A DNA stretch of 64,000 nucleotides from Streptomyces sp. NBC_00370 (GCF_036084755.1 NZ_CP107968.1:2300501-2364500), one strand, 5' to 3'. Positions 17,429 to 26,915 are shown, numbered from the stretch's first letter. Made by a program: numbers and translations. The notes: generated by a model from the letters alone, not told the origin.

Positions 17429-17989
17429 TCAGTCCTTGTGGACTGTCCCGTCCGGGTCCAGGCCCCGGAAGGACAGGATCACGATGAGGACGCCGCCGCA
17501 GCAGATCGCGGAGTCGGCGAGATTGAACACGGCGAAGTGCCAGGGCGCGATGAAGTCGACGACCGCGCCCTGGAAGACGGAGGGTGCCCGGAAGATCCGG
17601 TCGGTGAGATTGCCGAGCGCGCCGCCGAGCAGCAGGCCGAGGGCGATGGCCCAGGGCAGGCTGTGCAGCTTGCGGGCGAGCCGGGCGATGACCACGATCA
17701 CGGCGGCCGCGATGACCGTGAAGATCACGGTGTACGCGGCGCCGAGACCGAACGCAGCGCCCGCGTTCCTGATCACCCGGAACCGCAGCACGTCGCCGAA
17801 GACGTCGACCGGGGCCTCGTTCTCCAGCTTGGCCACGACCAGCGTCTTGCTGCCGAGATCCAGCAGGTAGGCGAGGAGGGCGACGACGAACAGGGCGACG
17901 ATCTTGCGCCGCCCCTTGGGCCGCTCGGCGGCCTCCGCTGCCTCGTCGTCGACATCCGGCGTACCGATGATGCGCTCCGCCTCTGTCAC
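17429..17989 (-). CDS. lspA: Lipoprotein signal peptidase (signal peptidase II)
   Basis: A 186-residue inner-membrane aspartyl protease that cleaves the signal peptide of diacylated prolipoproteins. Four hydrophobic helices are clear, and the catalytic Asp residues lie in GNLTDRIFR and FNLADSAI. The cytoplasmic N-terminal extension of about 28 charged residues is longer than in E. coli but normal for Streptomyces. The GTG at 17989 has GAGGG upstream. It heads the lspA-rluD-GNAT operon. Confidence 0.95.
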   Translation of the reverse strand: MTEAERIIGTPDVDDEAAEAAERPKGRRKIVALFVVALLAYLLDLGSKTLVVAKLENEAPVDVFGDVLRFRVIRNAGAAFGLGAAYTVIFTVIAAAVIVVIARLARKLHSLPWAIALGLLLGGALGNLTDRIFRAPSVFQGAVVDFIAPWHFAVFNLADSAICCGGVLIVILSFRGLDPDGTVHKD

Positions 17990-18089
17990 GTGAGTCCCTC
18001 AACCTAGATGCTTTGACGCCGAGGATACGACACGACGCTCCCCAGGTCAGCCGCCGCCCGAGGGCGATCCGCCGGACAGCTGCGAGCGG

Positions 18090-18797
18090 CTAGCCCCGGC
18101 GCTCCTGCTTCTGCTTGTCCTCGACGCAGAGCGTGGCCCGGGGGAACGCCTGCATCCTCGCCTTCCCGATCGGTTTGCCGCAGACCTCGCACAGGCCGTA
18201 CGTGCCCGCGTCGAGGCGCTGGAGCGCCCGCTCGGTCTGTTCGAGCATCTCCCTGGCGTTGGCGTTGAGGGACATCTCGTGTTCGCGGGTGATGTTCTTG
18301 GTACCGGTGTCGGCGTCGTCGTCACCCGCGCCGTCCCCGGAGTCCCGCATCAGCCCGGCGAGGGCCTGCTCGGACGAGCTGATCTCGTGCGCCAGCCTCG
18401 TCACCTCGCCCTCCAGGCCCGCACGCGCCTCGGCGACCTCTTCCGGTGTCCACGGGTCCTCACCCGGGCGTACCGCCAGCTCCCCCGGAGGTGTCGCGGC
18501 GGCGACGGGTGCCGGCGGAACCGCTGTCGCGGTCGCGGCGCCCTCGGTGGCGGCTGTGGTCCCGCTGCCGCCCGCAGTCTTCTTGGCTCCCACCGTCTTG
18601 GCTCCCGTCTGTTCCGCGGCCTGGGCCGCCCCCTCGGCCGCTGGTGCGGCCTTCTTCGCCGCGGCTTTCTTCGCCGGCCTCTTCTTCGCCGGTGCCGTGC
18701 CCTCCGGCGACCGCTCGGCCGACGCCTTCTTCGCCGCCTTCTTCGCTGCCGCCTTGCTCGCGGCTGAGTCGTTCGCGGCGGACTTCTTCGCCACCAT
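18090..18797 (-). CDS. TraR/DksA C4-type zinc finger protein, one Cys replaced
   Basis: A 235-residue protein. The first 110 residues are a Lys/Ala-rich low-complexity tail (repeated AAKKA and PAKK blocks) like histone-like extensions. The C-terminal half is DksA/TraR-like: a coiled-coil region with EVTRLAHEISSSEQAL and MSLNANAREMLEQTERAL, then GTYGLCEVCGKPIGKARMQ and ATLCVED. The family consensus has four zinc ligands (CxxC...CxxC); here the last position is Asp (codon GAC), leaving three Cys. Relatives bind RNA polymerase to modulate initiation; the basic tail may bind DNA. AAGGGG precedes the ATG. Confidence 0.85.
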   Translation of the reverse strand: MVAKKSAANDSAASKAAAKKAAKKASAERSPEGTAPAKKRPAKKAAAKKAAPAAEGAAQAAEQTGAKTVGAKKTAGGSGTTAATEGAATATAVPPAPVAAATPPGELAVRPGEDPWTPEEVAEARAGLEGEVTRLAHEISSSEQALAGLMRDSGDGAGDDDADTGTKNITREHEMSLNANAREMLEQTERALQRLDAGTYGLCEVCGKPIGKARMQAFPRATLCVEDKQKQERRG

Positions 18798-19091
18798 GCC
18801 GCGGCCCCTTCACATTTTGTGATCTTGCGCGCAAATCGTGTTGGGACGATAAATCGACATCGCCCCCGCGGCAACGGGGCACGCCGCCGCCACGGGCCTC
18901 CCCCTGTCGTGACAAGACACGCCTCCATGCGTTGTGCCCAGCTCCCCGCCCGGTAATCCGCCGCCGGGCGGCTGCCGGGAGTGTCCTGCTACGTCATGAC
19001 CATTCGGGTCACGCGCTGCGCCGTATGCCGACCTGGGGCCGGCCCCGCCGCCGCGCGGAAAAATCGGGTCTGCCCGCGCCGCGCGGGACCG

Positions 19092-19097
19092 TACACT
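19092..19097 (+). promoter_or_regulatory. Candidate -10 of the ileS leader
   Basis: TACACT fits the TANNNT consensus and lies just upstream of the conserved leader RNA. No good -35 is visible. It predicts a leader of about 280 bases before ileS. Confidence 0.45.
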
Positions 19098-19099
19098 GG

Positions 19100-19382
19100 C
19101 GTCAGCGAAAGGCGTGGATGGGGACGAGTAGCGTCGTAAGCGGCCATGAGCGACCCGGGGACGGTGCGAGCCCGGGGGCACAGCGCGAAGTGAAGGATCA
19201 CCCCGGAGCCGCCGGAAGAAAGCGCGGGTCCTCGAAGGACCGGCGCGAGTAGAACCGGCAGCGCGACCCCAATGAGGGGGCCACGGGCGGCGTACGCCCG
19301 GGGCCAAGGAGGGTGGTACCGCGGGAGCCCAGCTCTCGTCCCTTCGACGGAGACGACGCAGTTCCGCCGGAGGAAGCGACCG
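19100..19382 (+). promoter_or_regulatory. T-box riboswitch of ileS
   Basis: The hallmark T-box sequence AGGGTGGTACCGCG sits at 19310-19323, with the TGGT bulge that pairs with the tRNA acceptor end; its last base T matches the A discriminator of tRNA-Ile. An ATC isoleucine codon at 19197-19199 within GAAGGATCACC is the likely specifier. The Shine-Dalgarno GGAGG (19369-19373) follows a short stem-loop region rather than a U-rich terminator, pointing to translational control as known for actinobacterial ileS T-boxes. Uncharged tRNA-Ile should release the ribosome-binding site. Confidence 0.9.
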
Positions 19383-22300
19383 ATGACCACGCCAGCGACA
19401 CCCGCGACACCCCTGACCCCGCCGCAGCCGCCGCTCTACCGCCAGGTGCCGGCGCAGGTCGACCTGCCCGCCCTGGAGCACGCCGTGCTGGACTTCTGGC
19501 GCGACGCCAAGGTCTTCGCCAAGAGCCTCGACCAGTCCGAGGGCCGCCCCGAGTGGGTCTTCTACGAGGGCCCGCCCACCGCCAACGGCATGCCGGGCGC
19601 GCATCACATCGAGGCCCGCGTCTTCAAGGACGTCTTCCCCCGCTTCCGCACCATGCGCGGCTATCACGTCGCGCGCAAGGCCGGCTGGGACTGCCACGGG
19701 CTGCCGGTCGAGCTGGCCGTCGAGAAGGAGCTGGGCTTCAACGGCAAGAAGGACATCGAGGCGTACGGCATCGCCGAGTTCAACGCCAAGTGCCGCGAGT
19801 CGGTCACCCGGCACACGGACGCCTTCGCCGAGCTGACGACCCGCATGGGGTACTGGACCGACCTCGACGACGCGTACCGGACGATGGACCCGGAGTACGT
19901 CGAATCCGTCTGGTGGTCGCTGAAGGAGATCTTCAACAAGGGTCTGCTCATCCAGGACTACCGGGTCTCGCCCTGGTGCCCGAAGGACGAGACGGGGCTG
20001 TCCGACCACGAGCTGGCGCAGGGGTACGAGACGATCGTCGACCCCTCCGTCTTCGTCCGCTTCCCGCTGACCTCCGGCCCGCTCGCGGGCGAGGCGGCGC
20101 TGCTGGTCTGGACGACCACCCCGTGGACGCTGGTGTCCAACACCGCGGTCGCCGCGCACCCCGACGTCACGTATGTCGTCGCGACGGACGGCACGGAGCG
20201 TCTTGTCGTCGCCGAGCCACTGCTGGAGAAGGCGCTGGGCGAGGGCTGGGAGCGCACCGGGCAGACCTTCACCGGCCGCGAGATGGAGCGCTGGACGTAC
20301 CAGCGCCCGTTCACGCTCATCGACTTCCCCGAGGACACGCCGGCGCACTACGTCGTCAACGCCGAGTACGTGACGACGGAGGACGGTACGGGTCTGGTCC
20401 ACCAGTCCCCCGCCTTCGGCGAGGACGACCTGAAGGTCTGCCGCTCGTACGGCCTGCCGGTGGTCAACCCGATCCGGCCGAACGGCACGTTCGAGGAGAG
20501 CGTGCCGCTCGTCGGCGGCGTCTTCTTCAAGAAGGCCGACGAGGCGCTGACCGAGGATCTGCGCGCACGCGGTCTGCTGCTGCGTCATGTGCCGTACGAG
20601 CACAGCTACCCGCACTGCTGGCGCTGCCACACCGCGCTCCTCTATTACGCGCAGCCGTCCTGGTACATCAGGACGACGGCGGTCAAGGAGCGGCTGCTGG
20701 CGGAGAACGAGAAGACCAACTGGTTCCCCGACTCGGTCAAGCACGGCCGGTACGGCGACTGGCTGGACAACAACGTCGACTGGGCGCTGTCGCGCAGCCG
20801 TTACTGGGGCACGCCGCTGCCGATCTGGCGCTGCGCCGACAACCACCTCACGTGCGTGGGCTCGCGCGCCGAGCTGACCGAGCTGACCGGCACCGACCAG
20901 TCGTCGCTCGACCCGCACCGCCCGTACATCGACGAGGTGGTCTTCGGCTGCCCGGAGTCCGGCTGCGAACTGACGGCGACGCGCGTGCCCGAGGTCATCG
21001 ACGCCTGGTACGACTCGGGTTCGATGCCGTTCGCGCAGTGGGGCTACCCGCACAAGAACAAGGACCTGTTCGAGAAGCGCTACCCGGCGCAGTTCATCTC
21101 CGAGGCGATCGACCAGACGCGTGGCTGGTTCTACACGCTGATGGCGGTCGGCACGCTGGTCTTCGACAAGTCGTCCTACGAGAACGTGGTCTGCCTCGGC
21201 CACATCCTCGCGGAGGACGGCCGCAAGATGTCCAAGCACCTCGGCAACATCCTGCAGCCGATCCCGCTGATGGACCAGCACGGCGCTGACGCCGTGCGGT
21301 GGTTCATGGCGGCGGGCGGCTCGCCGTGGTCGGCGCGGCGCGTCGGCGACGGCACGATCCAGGAGGTCGTGCGCAAGACGCTGCTGACGTACTGGAACAC
21401 GGTCGCGTTCCAGGCGCTGTACGCCCGTACGTCGCTGTGGGCACCCTCGGCGGCCGACCCGGCGCCGGCCGACCGGCCGCTGCTCGACCGCTGGCTGCTG
21501 AGCGAACTGCACGCCCTGGTCGACCAGTCGACGCAGGCGCTGGAGGCGTACGACACGCAGCGCGCCGGCAAGCTGCTGTCGGCGTTCGTCGACGACCTGT
21601 CGAACTGGTACGTGCGGCGCTCGCGCCGCCGGTTCTGGCAGGGTGACAAGGCGGCGCTGCGGACGCTGCACGACGTGCTGGAGACGGTGACGCGGCTGAT
21701 GGCGCCGCTGACCCCGTTCATCACGGAGCGCGTCTGGCAGGACATGGTCGTCCCGGTCACCCCGGACGCACCCGAGTCCGTACACCTGTCGGTGTGGCCG
21801 GAGGCGGACCTGGCGGCGATCGACCCGGAGCTGTCGAAGCAGATGCTGCTCGTCCGCCGCCTGGTGGAGCTGGGCCGCGCGACGCGTGCGGAGTCGGGGG
21901 TGAAGACCCGTCAGCCGCTGTCGCGCGCGCTGATCGCGGCGACGGGCTTCGAGTCGCTCTCGGACGAGCTGCGCGCCCAGATCACGGAGGAGCTGAACGT
22001 CGCGGGCCTCGCGACCCTGTCGGAGGTCGGCGGCTCGCTGGTCGACACGACGGCGAAGGCCAACTTCCGCGCCCTGGGCAAGCGCTTCGGCAAGGGCGTC
22101 CAGGCGGTGGCCGCGGCCGTCGCCGCGGCGGACGCGGCGGCCCTGTCGGCGGCGCTGCGCGACGGTACGGCGTCGGTCACGGTCGACGGCGCCGAGGTCT
22201 CGCTGGCCCCGGACGAGGTCATCATCACGGAGACCCCGCGCGAGGGCTGGTCGGTGGCGTCCGACTCGGGCGCGACGGTCGCCCTCGACCTGGAGATCAC

Positions 22301-22574
22301 CCCGGAACTCCGCCTGGCGGGCCTGGCCCGCGACGCGATCCGGCTGATCCAGGAGGCCCGCAAGAACAGCGGCCTGGACGTGGCGGACCGGATCGCGGTC
22401 CGCTGGACCTCCCCGTCGTCCCCGACGGAAGAGGCCCTGCGCGCCCACGCGGACCTGATCGCGGAAGAGGTCCTGGCCCTGGACTTCGCGCCGGGCGCAC
22501 CGGACGACGAGTCGTACGGTGCGGCGTTCACGGACGAGGGCCTGTCGCTGACGTTCCACCTGCACAAGGTGTAA
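19383..22574 (+). CDS. ileS: Isoleucyl-tRNA synthetase
   Basis: A 1063-residue class I synthetase that charges tRNA-Ile. The HIGH-type motif appears as GAHHIEA (around residue 75) after PPTANGMPGAHH; KMSKS appears as KMSKHLGN near residue 618. The editing (CP1) domain contains VWTTTPWTLVSN. The anticodon-binding and C-terminal regions are complete. The ATG at 19383 follows GGAGG by nine bases and is under T-box control. The motif set matches the eukaryote-like IleS type often found in actinobacteria. It ends convergent with divIVA. Confidence 0.97.
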   Translation: MTTPATPATPLTPPQPPLYRQVPAQVDLPALEHAVLDFWRDAKVFAKSLDQSEGRPEWVFYEGPPTANGMPGAHHIEARVFKDVFPRFRTMRGYHVARKAGWDCHGLPVELAVEKELGFNGKKDIEAYGIAEFNAKCRESVTRHTDAFAELTTRMGYWTDLDDAYRTMDPEYVESVWWSLKEIFNKGLLIQDYRVSPWCPKDETGLSDHELAQGYETIVDPSVFVRFPLTSGPLAGEAALLVWTTTPWTLVSNTAVAAHPDVTYVVATDGTERLVVAEPLLEKALGEGWERTGQTFTGREMERWTYQRPFTLIDFPEDTPAHYVVNAEYVTTEDGTGLVHQSPAFGEDDLKVCRSYGLPVVNPIRPNGTFEESVPLVGGVFFKKADEALTEDLRARGLLLRHVPYEHSYPHCWRCHTALLYYAQPSWYIRTTAVKERLLAENEKTNWFPDSVKHGRYGDWLDNNVDWALSRSRYWGTPLPIWRCADNHLTCVGSRAELTELTGTDQSSLDPHRPYIDEVVFGCPESGCELTATRVPEVIDAWYDSGSMPFAQWGYPHKNKDLFEKRYPAQFISEAIDQTRGWFYTLMAVGTLVFDKSSYENVVCLGHILAEDGRKMSKHLGNILQPIPLMDQHGADAVRWFMAAGGSPWSARRVGDGTIQEVVRKTLLTYWNTVAFQALYARTSLWAPSAADPAPADRPLLDRWLLSELHALVDQSTQALEAYDTQRAGKLLSAFVDDLSNWYVRRSRRRFWQGDKAALRTLHDVLETVTRLMAPLTPFITERVWQDMVVPVTPDAPESVHLSVWPEADLAAIDPELSKQMLLVRRLVELGRATRAESGVKTRQPLSRALIAATGFESLSDELRAQITEELNVAGLATLSEVGGSLVDTTAKANFRALGKRFGKGVQAVAAAVAAADAAALSAALRDGTASVTVDGAEVSLAPDEVIITETPREGWSVASDSGATVALDLEITPELRLAGLARDAIRLIQEARKNSGLDVADRIAVRWTSPSSPTEEALRAHADLIAEEVLALDFAPGAPDDESYGAAFTDEGLSLTFHLHKV

Positions 22575-23058
22575 CGGGCAGGGGGCGGCCGGCTTCGCTG
22601 CGCGGGCAGTTCCCCTACCCGCCCCTTCCCGAAACCGGGGGCAAGCCCCCGGACCCCCGAGCCGGCGCGTCGCGGCTACGCCACACCTGTGGCAGGGGTC
22701 CGGGGCTCGCCCCGGTTTGTTGCCGGGGTTCGGTCCGTCAGGACGCGAACCCCGCGCGGGTGCCGTGCACCCCGCGTCCGGGGCTCGCCCCGGTTTCCGT
22801 CCCGTCCCGGCGCGAGCGGCGCAGCCGCGCCTGCACCGGTCGTGGGGTCCAGGGGCTTGCCCCGGTTTCCATCCCCGCCCCGGGCGCGAGCGGCGTAGCC
22901 GCGGTGCGCCTCCGGGCCGGGGTCCGGGGCCGGCCCCGGTTTCGGGAAGGGGCGGGTAGGGGAACTCGCAACGCGCGCAAAAGGGCCGGGCCCGAGGTTT
23001 TCACCTCGGGCCCGGCCCTTTGCCTGCCGACGGCTACGCGCAGCGCGCGCGCAACCCC
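22575..23058. repeat. Intergenic mosaic of inverted GC-rich repeats
   Basis: No gene is seen. Bases 22609-22640 and 22934-22965 form a perfect 32-bp inverted repeat. Between them a 17-bp near-palindromic motif, GGGGCTCGCCCCGGTTT or close variants, occurs at 22702-22718, 22780-22796, 22852-22868 and 22926-22942, with a reverse-oriented relative at 22632-22652. Two further related blocks (GCGCGAGCGGCG...) lie near 22811 and 22891. The layout suggests a REP-like cluster in the convergent ileS/divIVA gap. Confidence 0.9.
22980..23021. terminator. Bidirectional terminator, 19-bp perfect stem
   Basis: Bases 22980-22998 and 23003-23021 are exact reverse complements with a TTTC loop. The stem ends in AAA/TTT, so each strand has a short U-run after the stem. 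It closes both ileS and divIVA. Confidence 0.9.
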
Positions 23059-23059
23059 G

Positions 23060-24295
23060 TCAGTTGTCGTCCTCGTCGATCAAGAAGCCGCGCATCGGCG
23101 ACGGTGCCTGCTGCATCGGCTGCGGCGCCTGCGGCCGTACCGGTGCCATCGGCTGGGTCATCGCCGGCGACATCTGCTGCTGGCCGCCGTACGACGGACC
23201 GGGGCCGGGGCCGTGGCCGCCGCCCATGGACGGGTTGCCGCCCATGGTGTGACCCATCGCACCCGCACCGGCCGGAGCCATGGACGGCGACGGCGGCAGC
23301 GACGCGGCAGCGGGTGCGCGCGGCGGGGCCAGCGAGTCGTCGGCCTGGGTCTCCAGCTGACGCAACTGGCTTTCCAGGTAGGACTTCAGACGGGTGCGGT
23401 ACTCGCGCTCGAAGCCGCGCAGGTCCTCGACCTTGCGCTCCAGCGTCGCGCGGGCGGACTCCAGCGAGCCCATCGCCACGCGGTGCTTCTCCTGCGCGTC
23501 CCGCTCCAGCGCGTCCGCCTTGGCGCGGGCGTCCCGCTCCAGACCCTCGGCGCGGCTGCGCGCCTCACCGACGATCTTGTTGGCTTCGGAACGCGCCTCG
23601 GCGATCGCCTGGTCCGCGGTCTGCTGGGCGAGCGAGAGGACTCGGGCAGCGCTGTCGCCGCCGGGGCCCTGGCCGGGCTGGCCCATTCCCGGGTGGCCGC
23701 CCATGGGGCCGCCCATCGGTCCGCCCATGGGGCCGCCCTGCATCTGCTGACCCTGCATCGGGCCGCCCTGCATGGGACCGCCCTGCATCGGGCCGCCTTG
23801 CATGGGTCCACCCTGCATGGGACCGCCCTGCATCGGGCCGCCCTGCATGGGTCCACCCTGCATCGGGCCGCCCTGCATCGGACCGGGGCCGTGCTGCTGC
23901 TGGCCGCGCGGGTCGTGACCCTGGGGTCCGTGGCCCTGCGGGCCGTGGGCACTCGGGCCTGCCGGGAGCTGCGGGGCACCGCCGGGCAGCTGAGGCGGAC
24001 CCATCTGCGGGGGCTGCTGCTGGACCGGCGGGCCGGATATGGCCGCTGGAACGGGACCGCCGGTGCGATCCTGAGGTTCTGGAGGCTTGCGCATCCCCTG
24101 CTGCTGTTGGTTCTGCGCGGCGGCACGCGTCGCGGCGGCCAGCTTGGCGCGCAGATCCTCGTTCTCGCGGAGCAGGCGGGTCAGTTCGGCCTCGACCTCG
24201 TCGAGAAAGGCATCGACCTCGTCCTCGTCATAGCCTTCTCGGAGGCGGACGGTCGTGAACTGCTTGTTCCGCACGTCCTCGGGGGTCAGCGGCAT
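23060..24295 (-). CDS. divIVA: Polar growth protein DivIVA
   Basis: A 411-residue cytoskeletal protein that marks hyphal tips and directs apical wall growth in Streptomyces. The conserved N-terminus MPLTPEDVRNKQFTTVRLR (membrane-curvature binding) leads to a first coiled coil (about residues 24-60). A long Gln/Pro/Gly linker follows, including nine PMQ-containing five-residue repeats (GGPMQ) at about residues 138-185 and then a GGPM run. A second long coiled coil covers about residues 205-310. The C-terminal tail is Met/Gly/Pro-rich and ends GFLIDEDDN. The start at ATG 24295 is fixed by the conserved N-terminus. Confidence 0.96.
   Translation of the reverse strand: MPLTPEDVRNKQFTTVRLREGYDEDEVDAFLDEVEAELTRLLRENEDLRAKLAAATRAAAQNQQQQGMRKPPEPQDRTGGPVPAAISGPPVQQQPPQMGPPQLPGGAPQLPAGPSAHGPQGHGPQGHDPRGQQQHGPGPMQGGPMQGGPMQGGPMQGGPMQGGPMQGGPMQGGPMQGGPMQGQQMQGGPMGGPMGGPMGGHPGMGQPGQGPGGDSAARVLSLAQQTADQAIAEARSEANKIVGEARSRAEGLERDARAKADALERDAQEKHRVAMGSLESARATLERKVEDLRGFEREYRTRLKSYLESQLRQLETQADDSLAPPRAPAAASLPPSPSMAPAGAGAMGHTMGGNPSMGGGHGPGPGPSYGGQQQMSPAMTQPMAPVRPQAPQPMQQAPSPMRGFLIDEDDN
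23697..23887 (-). repeat. Intragenic 15-bp repeats in divIVA
   Basis: Nine near-identical 15-bp units encode GGPMQ repeats, followed by shorter GGPM units. They lie in the linker between the two coiled coils, where length changes are likely tolerated. Confidence 0.9.
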
Positions 24296-24344
24296 CTCTT
24301 CTTCACCTCTACGTAGTCGTCGGCAGTCGGCAAGACCGTATCGT

Positions 24345-24641
24345 TCACACGCTGCTCGCAAGTTTGCTTACGAGCGAGATCAGGATGTACACGATGATCA
24401 TCAGAACGAAGAAGGACAGGTCGAGTGCCACGCCCCCGAGACGCAACGGCGGAATGAACCGCCGCAGAAGCTTGAGCGGTGGATCGGTGACAGTGTAGGT
24501 GGCCTCAAGTACGACCACCATCGCCTTGCCTGGTTGCCATGAACGCGCGAACTGGAAGACGTAGTCCATGACCAGCCGGAAAATCAGCACGATGAGGAAG
24601 CACATCAGCGCGATGTAGACCACCTGCAGCGCTACGCCCAT
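24345..24641 (-). CDS. ylmG: YggT/YlmG family membrane protein
   Basis: A 98-residue protein with two long hydrophobic helices (about residues 5-28 and 72-94) and the conserved YTVTDPPLKLLRRFIPPLR segment between them. YggT proteins are found beside sepF in many Gram-positives and chloroplast relatives affect nucleoid or thylakoid organisation; the bacterial role is unclear. It lies between sepF and divIVA in the normal actinobacterial order. Confidence 0.93.
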   Translation of the reverse strand: MGVALQVVYIALMCFLIVLIFRLVMDYVFQFARSWQPGKAMVVVLEATYTVTDPPLKLLRRFIPPLRLGGVALDLSFFVLMIIVYILISLVSKLASSV

Positions 24642-24710
24642 CCCGCGCTTCCCTCTCCCCTGGCTCTGCCTTGGCCCGGCCTCGCGGCCGGGTCGTTCCC
24701 GGTGTGGTTC

Positions 24711-25319
24711 TCAGCTCTGGTTGAAGAATCCGCCCTCTGCGATGCGGGCCTTGTCCTCCGCCGTGACATCGACGTTAGCAGGAGACAGCAGGAACACCTT
24801 CTGCGTCACCCGCTCAATGCTGCCATGAAGACCGAACACCAGACCCGCGGCAAAGTCGACAAGTCGCTTCGCATCGGTGTCGTCCATCTCGGTCAAGTTC
24901 ATGATCACCGGCGTGCCTTCGCGGAAGTGTTCCCCGATGGTACGGGCCTCGTTGTAGGTCCGCGGGTGCAGTGTGGTGATGCGATACGGCTCCCGCTCGG
25001 ACACAACCTTGGGCATGATCACCGGTGCGTTCTTCTCCAGGCTCGGGCGTTCAGGTGTGATGGATGCCACGGGGGCGATTCGTGCCGGACGTCCGCTTTC
25101 TGCGGCTAGCGGCACCGGCTCCCGCTCGCGCTGGGCGGGTGGTTGGGCCATGCGCACCGGTTCGTCCCGCTCCTGGTGCACCGGCTGGTGGCGCCGGTGC
25201 TCCCGCTCGGGTTCCGGCTCGGGTTCGAAGTCGTCGTCGGGGTCGAAGCCCCGGCCGTCGTACCCATCGTCCTCCACGAGGCCGAGGTAGACCGCCATCT
25301 TGCGCATCGCGCCGGCCAT
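24711..25319 (-). CDS. sepF: Cell division protein SepF
   Basis: A 202-residue FtsZ-binding protein that anchors the Z-ring to the membrane; actinobacteria lack FtsA, so SepF is the main anchor. An N-terminal amphipathic stretch ([17 protein letters not shown]) targets the membrane, followed by an acidic/Arg/Gln-rich linker (about residues 20-105) and the SepF core ([44 protein letters not shown]). It lies 123 bases downstream of the ylmE-type gene. Confidence 0.96.
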   Translation of the reverse strand: MAGAMRKMAVYLGLVEDDGYDGRGFDPDDDFEPEPEPEREHRRHQPVHQERDEPVRMAQPPAQREREPVPLAAESGRPARIAPVASITPERPSLEKNAPVIMPKVVSEREPYRITTLHPRTYNEARTIGEHFREGTPVIMNLTEMDDTDAKRLVDFAAGLVFGLHGSIERVTQKVFLLSPANVDVTAEDKARIAEGGFFNQS

Positions 25320-25442
25320 GCTCTGGGTCCTCCGCTCTGTGGTGGATCGGCCTCGTCACCAAGTGCCCTCGATCCACTCGGTCCATCCGCCTTACGGCGA
25401 AATGACCATATTTTCTACTGTGGTCCGACTTGCTTCGCGACG

Positions 25443-26162
25443 TTACCCGAGCAGGGGTCGGACTCCGAGTACCGCCGTACCGACGCGCACATGTGTCGCA
25501 CCCGCCTTCACGGCTTCTTCGAGATCCGCGCTCATCCCTGCTGAGACCATGTTCGCAGCCGGAAGGGCCGCGCGCAGGCTGGATGACAATTCCAGCAGAC
25601 GCTCGAACGCGGCCCGTTGCCGACCCGCGTACGGTCCGGCGAGCGGCGCGACCGTCATCAGACCGCCGAGCCGCAGTCCCGGGGCTTCGGCCACCGCGGT
25701 GGCCAACTCCTCGATCCCGTCGGGCGCCACGCCGCCGCGCGATCCGCGTTCGCCGGACTCGGCGTCGAGCGCCACCTGGATCAGACACTCCAGTTCACGC
25801 CCGGTGCGCACCGCGGCAGCCGACAGCGCCGTGACAAGCTTGAGCCGATCGACAGACTGCACCACGTCCGCGTAACTGGCTACGGAACGGACTTTGTTGG
25901 TCTGCAATTGACCGACGAAGTGCCAGGTAAGCGACAAATCCGAACAAGCGGCGGCTTTCGGGGCGGCGTCCTGGTCGCGGTTCTCGGCGACGTGCCGGAC
26001 ACCCAGCTCGTGCAGGAGTCGGACGTCGCTCGCGGGGTAGGTCTTGGTCACGACGATCAAGGTGACCTCGTCCCGCCGCCGGCCCGCTGCGGCGCAGGCG
26101 GAGGAGATACGTTCCTCCACCGTGGCGAGGTTTCTTGTGAGTTCGGCTCTTCGGTCGGTCAT
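25443..26162 (-). CDS. ylmE: YggS/YlmE family PLP-binding protein
   Basis: A 239-residue TIM-barrel protein of the pyridoxal-phosphate homeostasis (PLPBP) family. The PLP lysine is in LIVVTKTYPASDV (about residue 40), with HFVGQLQTNK and GGLMTVAPL downstream. It has no known enzyme activity and buffers PLP. The usual GENRVQE segment reads AENRDQDA here. It starts 6 bases after the ylmD-type gene ends. Confidence 0.93.
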   Translation of the reverse strand: MTDRRAELTRNLATVEERISSACAAAGRRRDEVTLIVVTKTYPASDVRLLHELGVRHVAENRDQDAAPKAAACSDLSLTWHFVGQLQTNKVRSVASYADVVQSVDRLKLVTALSAAAVRTGRELECLIQVALDAESGERGSRGGVAPDGIEELATAVAEAPGLRLGGLMTVAPLAGPYAGRQRAAFERLLELSSSLRAALPAANMVSAGMSADLEEAVKAGATHVRVGTAVLGVRPLLG

Positions 26163-26168
26163 CGCGTA

Positions 26169-26915
26169 TCAGTCCAGCCAGACATAGCCGGCGAGCCGCC
26201 CGGTCGTGCGGTCGCGCCGGTACGAGTAGTGATCGGCCGACTCCCGGGTGCAGAACGCGGAGCGCCGACGGTCCTGAACGCCCAGCGCGTCGAGTTGCGC
26301 GTGCACACCCGCGGTCACGTCGACGGCCGGGGTGCCCCAACTGGTCTCGGCCCAGGCGGCGGGTACGGCCGCCGCCACCTCGGCCCGCATCTGCTCCGGC
26401 ACCTCGTAGCAGCGCCCGCAGACGGCGGGTCCGGTACGCGCGGTGATCCGGGCCGGATCGGCGCCCAGTGTGATCATCTTCTCGACGGTGGCGGGGACGA
26501 CCCCCGCGACCATCCCGGGCCGTCCGGCGTGCGCCGCCGCCGCGATCCCGGCGACCGGATCGGCCAGCAGGACGGGGACACAGTCCGCGGTGAGCACCGC
26601 GAGCGCGAGGCCGCGCCGCCGGGTGACGAGCGCGTCGACCGCGGGGATCCCGCCGCCCGCCGCCGGCTGCCACGGCTCGTCGACCACGGCGACGTCCCGG
26701 CCGTGCACCTGGTTCATCCAGACGACCAGCTCGGGGTCGAGCCCGAGGGACTTCGCCGCCGTCCCGCGGTTCGCCAGGACGGCGGCGGGGTCGTCGCCGA
26801 CCGCGCCGCCGAGGTTGAGCTCCTCGTACGGAGCGGCGCTCACCCCGCCCCACCTGTCGGTGAAGGCGAAGTGCGCGCCGCCCTTCGAACTGACTTCGGT
26901 GATCGGACTTATCAC
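26169..26915 (-). CDS. ylmD: Purine nucleoside phosphorylase YfiH/LACC1 family
   Basis: A 248-residue protein of the YfiH/LACC1 (Cu-oxidase_4) family, whose members cleave and phosphorolyse purine nucleosides; the E. coli homologue also edits wrongly built UDP-MurNAc peptides, which fits this position in a wall cluster. The metal ligands are in [23 protein letters not shown] and [13 protein letters not shown]. The GTG start overlaps the ftsZ stop (GTGA), indicating translational coupling. Confidence 0.92.
   Translation of the reverse strand: MISPITEVSSKGGAHFAFTDRWGGVSAAPYEELNLGGAVGDDPAAVLANRGTAAKSLGLDPELVVWMNQVHGRDVAVVDEPWQPAAGGGIPAVDALVTRRRGLALAVLTADCVPVLLADPVAGIAAAAHAGRPGMVAGVVPATVEKMITLGADPARITARTGPAVCGRCYEVPEQMRAEVAAAVPAAWAETSWGTPAVDVTAGVHAQLDALGVQDRRRSAFCTRESADHYSYRRDRTTGRLAGYVWLD

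Noticed and set aside
22609..22965. Inverted-repeat block considered as an insertion sequence
   Set aside because: No transposase frame, and the internal motif repeats several times in place of a single coding body.
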